A stretch of DNA of 64,000 nt from Parvimonas sp. oral taxon 393 str. F0440 (lineage in GTDB: Bacteria > Bacillota > Clostridia > Tissierellales > Peptoniphilaceae), in NCBI GenBank assembly GCA_000223315.2, contig AFUS01000003.1, positions 62,001 to 126,000 on the forward strand, given 5' to 3'. The notes under the pieces were generated by a model, which worked only from the letters and a program-made list of their open reading frames with translations, ran no database searches and was not told where the DNA came from. This document shows, in pieces, positions 19,330 to 28,376 of this stretch; position 1 is the stretch's first letter, and each line of letters opens with the position of its first letter. Made by a program: the position numbers and the translations under genes.

Positions 19330-19622
19330 AAATTCACGTCTTACAATTTTGCAAAGAAATTCTCCAAACACGTCATCTCGACCAAAACGAGTGAAACGAA
19401 TGTAGCGGAGAGATCTCATACTTTTGCTTTAGCAAAAGTAAATGTATCGTAGATACATGAAAAACTAAAAATCTCATTCTTAAAAAAATTACTAAATACA
19501 AAGTGCTTTTATATTCTATGAGCTTTAGGAGATCTTTCGACTCCGTTACACTCCGCTCAAGATGACGTATAAAGTAATTCACTTTGTTTAAGAGATAGAC
19601 GTTAAAGGTAAATAAACTTAAA
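19330..19622. repeat. Modular hairpin repeat, full element (family A)
   Basis: Left end TTCACGTCTTACAATTTTGC, then ACACGTCATCTCGACC, GGAGAGATCTCATAC, hairpins TTTTGCTTTAGCAAAA and ATGTATCGTAGATACAT, a less conserved middle, then GGAGATCTTTCGACTCCG, CAAGATGACGTATAAAG and right end TTTAAGAGATAGACGTTAA. Its length is about 290 bases. A short minus-strand frame through it (19373-19582) translates as repeat-derived HLERSVTES and is not a gene. Confidence 0.75.
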
Positions 19623-19630
19623 ACAATAAA

Positions 19631-19659
19631 AAAACGTTGGAAAAAATTTCCAACGTTTT
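19631..19659 (-). terminator. Terminator of the rplM-rpsI operon
   Basis: Perfect stem AAAACGTTGGAAA/TTTCCAACGTTTT just beyond the rpsI stop. Confidence 0.9.
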
Positions 19660-19672
19660 AAATTCATTTTTA

Positions 19673-20062
19673 CTATCTCTTTGAAAATTGTGGGCTTCTT
19701 CTTGCCTTTTTAAGACCATATTTCTTTCTTTCTTTCTTACGAGGGTCTCTTGTTAAGAAACCGGCTCTTTTTAATACAGGTCTTAATTCAGCAGAAACTT
19801 CTAATAAAGCTCTTGCAACACCATGTCTGATTGCTCCAGCTTGTCCTGTAAATCCGCCACCTTTTACATTTACATAAACGTCGAATTTACCAAGACTTTC
19901 AGTTACTTCTAAAGGTGATTTTGCAGTAACCTTTAAAGTATCATAATCAAAATATTCATCTATATCTTGTTTGTTAATAACAAATTTTCCGTTTCCAGGT
20001 GTTAAGAAAACTCTAGCTACAGAAGTTTTTCTTCTTCCTGTTCCTACAAATTGAGTTGCCAT
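19673..20062 (-). CDS. rpsI: 30S ribosomal protein S9
   Basis: 129 residues. Diagnostic S9 sequence is seen at both ends: [13 protein letters not shown] at the N-terminus and the basic tail [16 protein letters not shown], whose terminal lysine-arginine contacts P-site tRNA. It follows rplM by 23 bases with an AAGGAG box, the conserved L13-S9 operon order. Length is normal. Confidence 0.98.
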   Translation of the reverse strand: MATQFVGTGRRKTSVARVFLTPGNGKFVINKQDIDEYFDYDTLKVTAKSPLEVTESLGKFDVYVNVKGGGFTGQAGAIRHGVARALLEVSAELRPVLKRAGFLTRDPRKKERKKYGLKKARRSPQFSKR

Positions 20063-20085
20063 ATATGTTAATCTCCTTTCTATTC

Positions 20086-20520
20086 CTATTTATTTAATGT
20101 TAAAACTTCCGGTTGTTGAGCTTCGTGATTATGTTCCGGACCAGCATAAACCTTTAATTTCTTGAACATTTGTCTTCCTAAAACATTCTTTGGAAGCATT
20201 CCCTTAACAGCTAATTCAATAACTTTTTCAGGTTTAGTTTGTAACATTTTTTCATAAGAAATAGCCTTTAAACCATTTGAGTATCCAGTATAGTATCTAT
20301 GTTCTTTTTGTTGTAATTTGTTTCCAGTTAATTTAACTTTTTCAGCATTAACAACAATAACATAATCTCCCATATCGAATGATGGTTGGAATCTAACATT
20401 TTTCTTTCCTCTTAAAATTGAAGCAACTTCAGTTGCAAGTCTACCTAAAACAACGTCTTTTGCATCAACTACATACCATTTACGATTAACATCGCAAGGC
20501 TTTGCTACGTAACTTTTCAT
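20086..20520 (-). CDS. rplM: 50S ribosomal protein L13
   Basis: 144 residues with [32 protein letters not shown] and [18 protein letters not shown], all typical of L13. The start ATG has AAGGAGGAA. It is the first gene of the L13-S9 operon and sits behind a structured leader and a consensus promoter. Confidence 0.98.
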   Translation of the reverse strand: MKSYVAKPCDVNRKWYVVDAKDVVLGRLATEVASILRGKKNVRFQPSFDMGDYVIVVNAEKVKLTGNKLQQKEHRYYTGYSNGLKAISYEKMLQTKPEKVIELAVKGMLPKNVLGRQMFKKLKVYAGPEHNHEAQQPEVLTLNK

Positions 20521-20537
20521 TTCATTCCTCCTTAATT

Positions 20538-20641
20538 CTTTTTACAATATTGGGTTATTTAGACATCGCTACCCAGCGATTTTGTAGGCGAGGACTTATT
20601 AATCGCAACCTCGACTGCTATGCGATTGATATTGTAAAAAG
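20538..20641 (-). ncRNA. L13 leader RNA (autoregulatory 5' UTR)
   Basis: The minus-strand leader of rplM is closed by a perfect 13-base stem, CTTTTTACAATAT with ATATTGTAAAAAG. Inside are AATCGCA...TGCGATT and ATCGCT...AGCGAT stems, plus short GC-rich loops. Position and multi-branch shape match the known Firmicutes L13 leader family, where L13 represses its own operon. The family assignment is from architecture, not a covariance search. Confidence 0.75.
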
Positions 20642-20685
20642 ACAAGGCTTTTTAAATATCATGTATCCAAAAGTGATACCTTGGT

Positions 20686-20714
20686 ATTATATCATATATA
20701 TATACTAATTGCAA
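20686..20714 (-). promoter_or_regulatory. Sigma-A promoter of rplM-rpsI
   Basis: On the minus strand, -35 TTGCAA (20709-20714), 17-base spacer, -10 TATAAT (20686-20691) with TG one base upstream. It lies about 40 bases ahead of the leader stem. Confidence 0.8.
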
Positions 20715-20731
20715 TACTTTTAAAGATTTTT

Positions 20732-21475
20732 TTATAAATTATTTAAAACTTTTGCTGTTAAATCCGGATAATTTCCAATTAGAGCATCTACTCCCATTTC
20801 AATTAAATACTTCATAGCTTTTTCGTCATTAACTGTCCATGTATTTATTTCAAGTCCCATTTTTTTGAATTCCACAGCCCAAGACGGCTTTTGAAGTAGC
20901 ATATAATATCCGGGATGAACAGCTTCGTGCTTAATTCCTCTCATATACTCAACTGTATTCATCATTGGACTTTCAAATAGTAATCCTGTCTTAAAAGTAG
21001 GGTCAATTTGTTTACAAAGCTCCATTGACTCGTGATTAAAAGATGATAAAATAACATCATCTTTAAGTTTGAACTCTTTAACAATATTTATAACAGCCTC
21101 TTCAAGTCCATAATAAAAGACATAATTATTCTTAAGTTCTAAATTTACAAAAAGTTTATTATCCTTTACTATTTGTAAAAGTTCATCCAAGAAAATAATC
21201 TTTTCTCCTAAAAATTCAATTCCCTTATGTGAGCCGAATTCCATTTGTAAAAGCTCTTTTGAAGTCAAGTCCTTTATAAAACCGCTTCCGTTTGAGCAAG
21301 TTCTATCAACATTATCATCGTGAATTATTACAAGTTTTTTATCCTTTGTCATATGTACATCAGTTTCAAAACCGTCACAATTTCCGTGTTCAATCGCTTT
21401 TAAAAAAGCAATTTTAGTATTTTCAGGATATTTACCTGAAAAACCTCTATGTGCTAAATTCAATATCTTTTTCAT
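20732..21475 (-). CDS. Glycerophosphodiester phosphodiesterase
   Basis: Hydrolyses glycerophosphodiesters to glycerol 3-phosphate and an alcohol. 247 residues with the GDPD signature LAHRGFSGKYPENT (catalytic His), GFETDVHMTKDKKLVIIHDD (metal ligands Glu, Asp, and second His), ELKN, and the C-terminal NTWTVND. There is no signal peptide, so it is probably a cytoplasmic UgpQ-like enzyme. It is a single gene, diverging from the TPP-riboswitch/thiT unit. Confidence 0.94.
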   Translation of the reverse strand: MKKILNLAHRGFSGKYPENTKIAFLKAIEHGNCDGFETDVHMTKDKKLVIIHDDNVDRTCSNGSGFIKDLTSKELLQMEFGSHKGIEFLGEKIIFLDELLQIVKDNKLFVNLELKNNYVFYYGLEEAVINIVKEFKLKDDVILSSFNHESMELCKQIDPTFKTGLLFESPMMNTVEYMRGIKHEAVHPGYYMLLQKPSWAVEFKKMGLEINTWTVNDEKAMKYLIEMGVDALIGNYPDLTAKVLNNL

Positions 21476-21602
21476 AATATCTCCTTATCTAATTTAAAAT
21501 ATATTTAAAGTATATCACTTTTATAATATTTACTCAATAAGTCAATGTTTAATAAATTTGTAAGGGGGTAAAAATTTAAAGTATGCAAATACAAATATTT
21601 TT

Positions 21603-21680
21603 TATTCGCTAGGGGTGCTACTAAGCTGAGAAATACCCTTTGTACCTGATTCAGTTAATACTGACGTAGGGAAGCTGAAT
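21603..21680 (+). ncRNA. TPP riboswitch (THI element)
   Basis: The conserved core is plain: AGGGGTGCT, CTGAGA, ATACCCTTTGTACCTGAT and CTGACGTAGGGAAGC. Outer pairing is TATTC/GAATA. It lies 47 bases ahead of a thiamine transporter gene, where thiamine pyrophosphate binding would shut off expression. With only this short distance to the ATG, control is probably at translation initiation or by a short anti-terminator. Confidence 0.95.
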
Positions 21681-21727
21681 AGTCTTTTTTGTGGACTTTC
21701 TAGTGAATATCATAGGAGGTTTTTTTT

Positions 21728-22374
21728 ATGGAAAATTTTGGAAAATTTTTCTCAAGTACGACAGGAAAAACAACTATTATATTGTTGATTTCCTTTGCAT
21801 TTTTATTTTTTGTCTTTATTTTAGAAGAGATGAAAAAATATTTTCTACAAAAGCGCTAACTTACTCTGCCATCTTATTGGCACTTGGAATTAGTGCAAAT
21901 CAAATAAAGTTTTTTAGCCTGCCACAAGGTGGAAGCATAACTTTATTTTCAATGATTTTTGTAGTTTTTATAGGTTATATGTTCGGACTTAGAGTAGGAC
22001 TTATAGCAGGAATAACTTTCGGACTTTTAAATTTATTGATTAAGCCAGAAGTATATACACCTGTTCAAGCGATTATTGACTATATTTTAGCATTTGGCTC
22101 TCTTGGACTCGGTGGACTATTTGCAAAAAAGAAAGATAAATTAATTTTCGCTTATATTCTTGCAATTACAGGAAGATTTATCTTTGCAGTATTCTCCGGA
22201 TATGTATTCTTCGGGACCTACGCTCCAAAAGGTTGGAATCCATTGTTTTACTCAATCTGGTATAATTTTTCATATATTGGAACAGAAGGAATTATAACTG
22301 TATTATTACTTTTAATTCCGGTTGTAAGAAACACATTGGAAAAATTAAAATCAAGCAATTTTAAAACAAATTAA
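21728..22374 (+). CDS. thiT: Thiamine ECF transporter S component ThiT (frameshifted)
   Basis: Thiamine-binding membrane subunit that works with a shared ECF module encoded elsewhere. The main frame has six helices and ThiT features: ALTYSAILLALG, LPQGGSITLFSM, PVQAIIDYILAF, and WNPLFYSIWYNFSYI in the substrate-binding region. The strong start (ATAGGAGGT, ATG at 21728) opens another frame, MENFGKFFSSTTGK, that soon stops. One extra A in the A6 run at 21833-21838 joins them into 215 residues. The TPP riboswitch directly upstream confirms the pathway. Confidence 0.9.
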
Positions 22375-22406
22375 AAATTACTAAAAACAAAATATTATTT
22401 TAACAT

Positions 22407-22438
22407 AAAAATAGAGAGTGTAAAAACTCTCTATTTTT
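22407..22438. terminator. Bidirectional terminator between thiT and SHIRT gene
   Basis: Stem AAAAATAGAGAGT-gtaaaa-ACTCTCTATTTTT between convergent genes; usable on both strands. Confidence 0.9.
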
Positions 22439-22445
22439 ATAATTT

Positions 22446-23603
22446 TTATTCTTCATCTTTTTTCTTTGTAATATATGCTCCACCTATTCCTGCTAATGCA
22501 AGTATTACATAACTAAATGCACTTTCTATATTTGTCTTTGGAAGCATTCTACCTTTTTGCACTTTAGGCTTTTGTGATTCAGGTTTTGATATTTCCGGTT
22601 TTGGTGTTCCCGTTTTTTTATCTTCTTCAAATTTCCACTCGCCTTGTAATCTTAAATCTTCATTTTCAACTATTGCTTCATTTTCTATAGGTTCAACTTG
22701 ATTATTTTTAGGAGCCTTCCAAGTTATAAACTTCCAAGTTCCCCCTTCTACTTTTACATCATCAAATTTTGGAAGATTTATTTTTGTACCACTTTCAACA
22801 TCAGATTTATTTGCAGGTACTTTAGCTTTTATTTCATCAGGTAATTCTTTACCGTCTGTTATTGATTTAAATTCGAAAGTTACATTATACTTTTTAGGTT
22901 GTGGTTCGGGTTTTTTATCTTTTTCAAATTTCCATTCACCTTGTAATCTTAAATCTTCATTTTCAACTATTGCTTCATTTTCTATAGGCTCAACTTGATT
23001 ATTTTTAGGAACCTTCCAAGTTATAAACTTCCAAGTTCCATCTTCTACTTTTACATCATCAAATTTTGGAAGATTTACTTTTGTACCATTTGGAACATCA
23101 TGTTTATCTGCAGGTTTTTTATTTTTAACCGCTTCCGGCAAATCCATATCATCAGGTACTGCAATAAATCTATATAATACCTTAAATTTATTTGCAGGGG
23201 CATCTTTTTCAAATTCCCAAACTCCGTTTAAATTAATATCTTCATTTGTAACTTGAACTTCATTGGTTACTACTGTTGTAGTTCCACCTGCATTAACTTT
23301 TTCCCATCTTTTGAACTTCCAAGTTCCACCTTCAACCTTTACATCTTTAAAATCAGTCTTAAGTGGATATTTAAAACCTTTTGGAACATCAATAGCTGAT
23401 TGTGGTAATTGATTTAATACTCCATCCGGTAAATTTTTACCTTTAGTTCCTGATACAAAATCAGGATTTACGGAATATCCTTGAGTAGCCATTGGAGCAA
23501 CATTATGGTTTTTTTCAACCTTTTCTCTCTCTGCAAAACTAACTTTAGGCAATATTGCAACTAACATTGTAAGAATAAGAATTTTTGAAATAATCTTCTT
23601 CAT
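22446..23603 (-). CDS. Wall-anchored surface protein with three SHIRT-like repeats
   Basis: 385 residues: signal peptide 1-25, three SHIRT-like repeats (about 50-130, 135-230, 235-335), a proline/lysine linker and an LPKTN sortase signal with hydrophobic helix and KKKDEE tail. Each repeat contains DVKVE(D/G)GTWKF and a W/K-rich strand, followed by NEDLxLxGEWKFE. Repeats 2 and 3 are nearly identical, showing recent duplication. Known SHIRT domains form extended rods in streptococcal adhesins. There is no obvious N-terminal ligand-binding domain, so it is a short stalk-like protein. Confidence 0.85.
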   Translation of the reverse strand: MKKIISKILILTMLVAILPKVSFAEREKVEKNHNVAPMATQGYSVNPDFVSGTKGKNLPDGVLNQLPQSAIDVPKGFKYPLKTDFKDVKVEGGTWKFKRWEKVNAGGTTTVVTNEVQVTNEDINLNGVWEFEKDAPANKFKVLYRFIAVPDDMDLPEAVKNKKPADKHDVPNGTKVNLPKFDDVKVEDGTWKFITWKVPKNNQVEPIENEAIVENEDLRLQGEWKFEKDKKPEPQPKKYNVTFEFKSITDGKELPDEIKAKVPANKSDVESGTKINLPKFDDVKVEGGTWKFITWKAPKNNQVEPIENEAIVENEDLRLQGEWKFEEDKKTGTPKPEISKPESQKPKVQKGRMLPKTNIESAFSYVILALAGIGGAYITKKKDEE

Positions 23604-23751
23604 TTTTCCCCATTTTTGTTAAAATTATTTTTGCTATTGAAAATTAATTAATTTTAGATGATTAAGATAAAATTCATCTAATATAAGAAATTGTTATAAT
23701 AGCAAGTTATATTATAACATAAACTTATTTTTTGTGCAATTTTTAGACAAA

Positions 23752-23776
23752 AAAGACTAGGATTTACCTAGTCTTT
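23752..23776 (-). terminator. Terminator of LRR surface-protein gene
   Basis: Stem AAAGACTAGG-attta-CCTAGTCTTT downstream of the stop at 23795. Confidence 0.87.
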
Positions 23777-23794
23777 CAATAAGATTTTTCAATA

Positions 23795-26453
23795 TTATTT
23801 ATATTTTTTCTTATAACCAATAGCTCCGGCTACCCCTAAAGCTAATATTGATGTTAAAACATAACTTGCATTAGTTATATTTGTTCTTGGAAGTTTATTT
23901 GTTTTTCTATTCTTTTTAGAATTATTTTCCGGTTTAACATCTTGAACCGGTTTTTTATTGTCATTACCCGGCTTATTGTTATCATCTCCAGGTTTGTTGT
24001 TATCGTCTTGTTTATCTCCATAAACTACTGCATAAATGCTGAAATGATCAGTTTTAAATGTTACTTCTCCATTTTCGTAAGTGAATGGAATTTCTGTTAA
24101 TCCTCCATCTATATGATATATTTTTTCTACTTTTGCTTTTACTTTAATTTTAACAGTAACTTCGCCTTTTGGTTGAGCTTCTCCGTTATTTGCATCTTTT
24201 AAACTTATATCATAAGCATCATATTCTTTTCCTGCCAATTCTTTAGGATTAACAGCCTTTGTCAAGACTTTCCAGTTTTTGTCTAAAGTATTAGTATCTC
24301 CGCTTACAACTATTGAACCGTCTTCGTTTTTAAGTTCAACTTTTTCAACTTCAGGTTCTTGTGGCTTATCTACTAATGCATTTATTGCATCTGTTAGGTC
24401 TTTTTCAGCCTTATCAACTTCTTCTTGTGTCGCATCTTCTTTTGCCAAAATTTCTTCAGCTTTTGCCAATGCTTTATTCATCGCTTCTATTGATTCATCA
24501 GTTTTACCCTTTGTTGTTTCAGGTTTTTTTGCCTTATCTATCGCTTGTTGCAATGCTTCTTTATTTACTTCAGGAGCTATTTCATCCAATTCCAATTCAA
24601 CTTCAACAACCATTATGCTAAATACTCCTGTATTTTGAGTATTATAATAATAAGTGAATTTTTTTGCATTTTCTGAATTTATAGTTAAGATTCCTGTGTT
24701 TTTATCATAAGAAAGATTTGTATCTTTTTCATCAAATTTAACTTTATCTAAATTATCCGCTCCTATAAGTTTGCTCATATCAATCTTTGTAAGACTTTTT
24801 GTTGTAAATTTAACTCTTTGGATTGAATCAAAGTATGAAGATTCACTATTAAATTCAATTTTAGATAAATCTAAAGTAGTTAATCTGTTTCCATGAATAT
24901 TTAATCCGAATAATTTTAAGTTTTCAATTTTTAATTCAGATAATTTATTTTCTTTTAAATAAATTGCTGTTAATTTAGTATTATTACTCAAATCAAGTTC
25001 AGTAAGTCCCATATTATCTTCTTGATTGTTATCTAAAGATAAAGATAAAAGTTCTGTATTTTTAGAAAGATCCAACTTCTTCAAATTATGTCTTTCAAGT
25101 TTAAGTTCAGTAAGATTTACAAGTGGCGTAATATCAATATTTTTTAACTTTCTTTTTGATCTGACAAATCAAGGTGTTTAAGAGAAGTTAATTTTGTAAA
25201 ATCTAATCCATTTGTAAAATTATTTCCCTTTAAATCTAACCATTCAACTTTATTATTTTCATTGAATTTAATTTCTTTAAGATTATTGTCATTTGCTTTT
25301 ATAGATTTTAAAACTTCCAATTCACTTACATCTAAAGTTTCAATTCCAACTTTATCTATATCTAGATATTGAAGTTTTTTAAATGCTGAAAAATTGAGGT
25401 CTTTGTGTTTTTCACCTTTCACTTCTAAAAGATATACATTAGTTAATTGTTCAACCCCTGTTGTATCAACATTTTCTGAAATTTTTAACTTTTTAATATA
25501 TTCCACTTGTGATTCATAGATATTAAAATTAGATTTTGCTTCTTCCTGATTAACATCTGCAGGTATATGGTTAAGAACTTCCGGATTTTGTTTATATACT
25601 TCTTGTCTCAAAGCCTTGTCAGGAATATTTAAAGGTTGTGTAACTTCCTTTATAAATTCTTCTACATCTATAGATATTTCTAAACGTCCTGCATCATTAA
25701 CTTTTTTATTTTTAAAACCGGGAGTTAACATAAAAACATTAGACTCTTGTTCATTAGCGGATGCATTTTCATTTGATTTAAGCTTAAATATTTTTTATCC
25801 AATTTTAATTTTAAAGAAGACTTAACAGGATTATATTCAATATTTTTGATAATTACGGAATTTCCTTGAACTTCTTTTTCAATTTCTACAGTTCTGTTAT
25901 CATGATCTAAAAGTTTTATTTCAACATTTTTTGCAAAATCTTCATTTTCAAAATTAAGTTTTAAATCATATTTTAATTCGTAATTAATAGCCAAAATACT
26001 ATCTTCTTTAGTTTTTAAATAATTAGGTTCTTGAGGGTATGTAGCTTCAAGATTTGTGAATATTGGAACTTGCTTTCCTTCATAGTATTTAAAGTCAGCA
26101 CCTCTAACTCTAATTCCATACTCATTAGATTCTTCCTCATTAGTAACATCAAGCAAAGCTCCTTGAATATTTTTTTGTATTTGTTTTACAATTAAATTTT
26201 TTCCGTTTGCTTCGGAATATAATCTAACTGATTCCATTGTGGAGTAATCATAATAGAAAACTCCTACTTTTAATGCTTCTGCATCAATTTTGTCAAAACC
26301 GTTCAACTTATATCCGTTTACATATGGAACGATATTCAAATTAACTGTTTCTTTCTTTTGTTCTGCTCTAACTTCATGATTTGGCTTACCGAAAAACAAC
26401 ATATTCGGTAAAATCAGAGAAGCAAGCATCAGCATTACTAATTTCTTTTTCAT
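23795..26453 (-). CDS. Leucine-rich-repeat, FIVAR-domain wall-anchored protein (frameshifted twice)
   Basis: Lies in three frames that join into about 886 residues. Signal peptide 1-30; beta-rich N-terminal region to about 220; leucine-rich repeats about 310-550 (LKHLDLS, LTELDLSNNTKL); FIVAR helical domain (ALQQAIDKAKKPETTKGK...AINALVDKP); a beta domain ending FSIYAVVYG; a DDNNKPG linker; and an LPRTN sortase signal with KKKYK tail. The first break is cured by one A in the run at 25791-25796, the second by one A near 25149-25157. Internalin-like adhesins have this plan. Probably one gene; an eroded pseudogene is less likely given neighbouring errors. Confidence 0.82.
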
Positions 26454-26646
26454 AAATCTACTCCTTATAAATATTGTTATTCTTTTTAGAGAATAACCAT
26501 AATAAATATACTATAAAAAGGCTACATTGTCAACTAGTAACACCGCTAAAAATTCTATATTATAAATATAAATTCGCAATGATTTTGTATATGTTTTTTA
26601 TCTGTTTTTTTATTTTTTGTGCCTAAAGTTTAAAAGTTTTCACAAA

Positions 26647-26672
26647 AAAAGATTGGGCTTTCCCAATCTTTT
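26647..26672 (-). terminator. Terminator of ABC-F gene
   Basis: Stem AAAAGATTGGG-cttt-CCCAATCTTTT after the stop at 26686. Confidence 0.9.
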
Positions 26673-26685
26673 ATCCAAATATTAA

Positions 26686-28233
26686 TTATAATAGCGAAAA
26701 GTCTTCCATATTCCAAATTTCTGTCGCTATATCTGTATAAAAGTCCTTTTCGTGAGAGATTAAAAAGATTCCGCCCTTGTATTCCTTTAAGGCTCTTTTC
26801 AATTCCTCCTTTGACTCCGGATCAAGATGGTTTGTAGGTTCATCAAGCATTAGAATATTTGTCTTTTCATTTAAAATTTTACAAAGTCTTACCTTTGCCT
26901 GTTCTCCACCACTTAAAACTTTCATCTGTGATTCTATATGCACATTTGTAAGAGAACATTTTGCAAGAGCAGCACGAATTTTAAATTGTTCCCAACTTGG
27001 AAATTTCTCCCACATCTCATCAATGGGTGTATTGTTATTGTCGTAATGCTCTTCTTGTTTAAAATATCCTATTGCTAAGTTTTGACCGAAAGAAACAGAA
27101 CCTGAAATAGCTTTAATATTTCCAAGAATTGTATTTACAAGAGTTGTCTTACCAAGTCCGTTCGCTCCTACGATAGCAATTCTATCTCCTCTTTCCATAC
27201 GAAGATTTAAAGGCTTACTAATCGGCTTATCATAACCTATTACCAAATCTTCTGTTTCAAAAATTAATCTACTTGTGGAAGGAGCTGTTTCAAAATAGAA
27301 TTCAGGCTTTGGCTTTTCCCTTACAAGCTCAATCTTTTCCATTTTATCAAGTTTTTTCTGTCTTGACATCGCCATATTTCTAGTAGCAACTCTAGCCTTA
27401 TTTCTTTGCACAAAATCTTCAAGTTCTTGAATTTCCTGTTGTTGTTTTTTATAAGCAGCTTCAATTTGTCTTTGTTTCAACTCTTTCAGTCTTAAAAATT
27501 CGTCATAATCTCCAACATATCTATTTACTTCACAATTTTCAACATGATAAATCAAATTTATTACAGAATTTAAAAATGAAATATCATGAGAAATTAAAAT
27601 AAAGGCATTTTCATAATTTTGTAAATATCTTCTAAGCCAATTTATATGCTCCTCGTCCAAATAGTTAGTAGGCTCGTCAAGAAGTAAAATATCCGGCTTT
27701 TCTAAAAGCAATTTTGCAAGTAAAATCTTTGAACGTTGTCCACCCGAAAGGTCAAAAGCAGGTCTATCAAGCCAATCTTTAATTCCCATATTATGAGCAA
27801 TTTCATCAATCTTGGAATCAATCATATAAAAGTCATTCGTTTCAAGTAATTCTTGAAGCTCCGCTGCATCCAGCATTATATTATCAAGTTCTTGACCTGA
27901 TAATTCACCCATTTTCATATAAATATCATTTAATTCACTTTCAACTTCAAAAAGATATGAAAAGGCTGATTTTAAAACATCTCGAACAGTCATATCAGCA
28001 CCGATTACGGAATGTTGGTCAAGGTAGCCAATTCTTACTCTCTTTGCCCATTCGATATTTCCCTCTTCAGCTTCAAGTTTTCCTGTAACCAGATTTAAAA
28101 AGGTACTCTTACCCTCTCCATTTGGTCCAACAAGTCCTATATGTTCACCTTTTAAAAGTCTAAAATTTACATCTTTAAGTATTTGACGACCACCAAAGCT
28201 GTGGCTCAAATTTTTTACAGTTAAAATACTCAT
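26686..28233 (-). CDS. ABC-F family ATPase (YbiT/Uup-like)
   Basis: 515 residues with two ABC domains and no membrane segments: Walker A GPNGEGKS and GANGLGKT, signatures LSGGQRSK and LSGGEQAK, Walker B LLLDEPTNYLD and LMLDEPTNHLD. The linker of about 80 charged residues (LKELKQRQIEAAYKKQQQEI) is the ABC-F P-site tRNA interaction motif. Such proteins act on the ribosome, in translation or antibiotic protection. No known resistance-type signature or leader peptide was recognised, so a housekeeping role is more likely. A single gene with its own terminator. Confidence 0.92.
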   Translation of the reverse strand: MSILTVKNLSHSFGGRQILKDVNFRLLKGEHIGLVGPNGEGKSTFLNLVTGKLEAEEGNIEWAKRVRIGYLDQHSVIGADMTVRDVLKSAFSYLFEVESELNDIYMKMGELSGQELDNIMLDAAELQELLETNDFYMIDSKIDEIAHNMGIKDWLDRPAFDLSGGQRSKILLAKLLLEKPDILLLDEPTNYLDEEHINWLRRYLQNYENAFILISHDISFLNSVINLIYHVENCEVNRYVGDYDEFLRLKELKQRQIEAAYKKQQQEIQELEDFVQRNKARVATRNMAMSRQKKLDKMEKIELVREKPKPEFYFETAPSTSRLIFETEDLVIGYDKPISKPLNLRMERGDRIAIVGANGLGKTTLVNTILGNIKAISGSVSFGQNLAIGYFKQEEHYDNNNTPIDEMWEKFPSWEQFKIRAALAKCSLTNVHIESQMKVLSGGEQAKVRLCKILNEKTNILMLDEPTNHLDPESKEELKRALKEYKGGIFLISHEKDFYTDIATEIWNMEDFSLL

Positions 28234-28328
28234 TTCTTCTCCTTTTAGTATAGCTCTACATATTTTACCATATTTTTCAATTTAAGTAAAAATTTAAACA
28301 ACTGATTTAAAAGGACATATATTTAAAC

Positions 28329-28352
28329 AAAAAAGCCGTCATTTCTGACGGC
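28329..28352 (-). terminator. Terminator of C69 dipeptidase gene
   Basis: Stem GCCGTCA-tttc-TGACGGC after an A-run (U-tract on the minus strand). Confidence 0.9.
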
Positions 28353-28376
28353 AATTTAATCTTTTATTAAAGTCTT

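Noticed and set aside
19373-19582. Short minus-strand frame reading HLERSVTESKDL
   Set aside because: It is a translation of a family A repeat; the same peptide pattern arises wherever such repeats occur.
24279-24638. Plus-strand serine-rich frames opposite the FIVAR region (also 47064-47516, 49149-49670 opposite the adhesin)
   Set aside because: These are antisense shadows of repetitive Glu/Lys/Thr-rich coding sequence and have no start signals.
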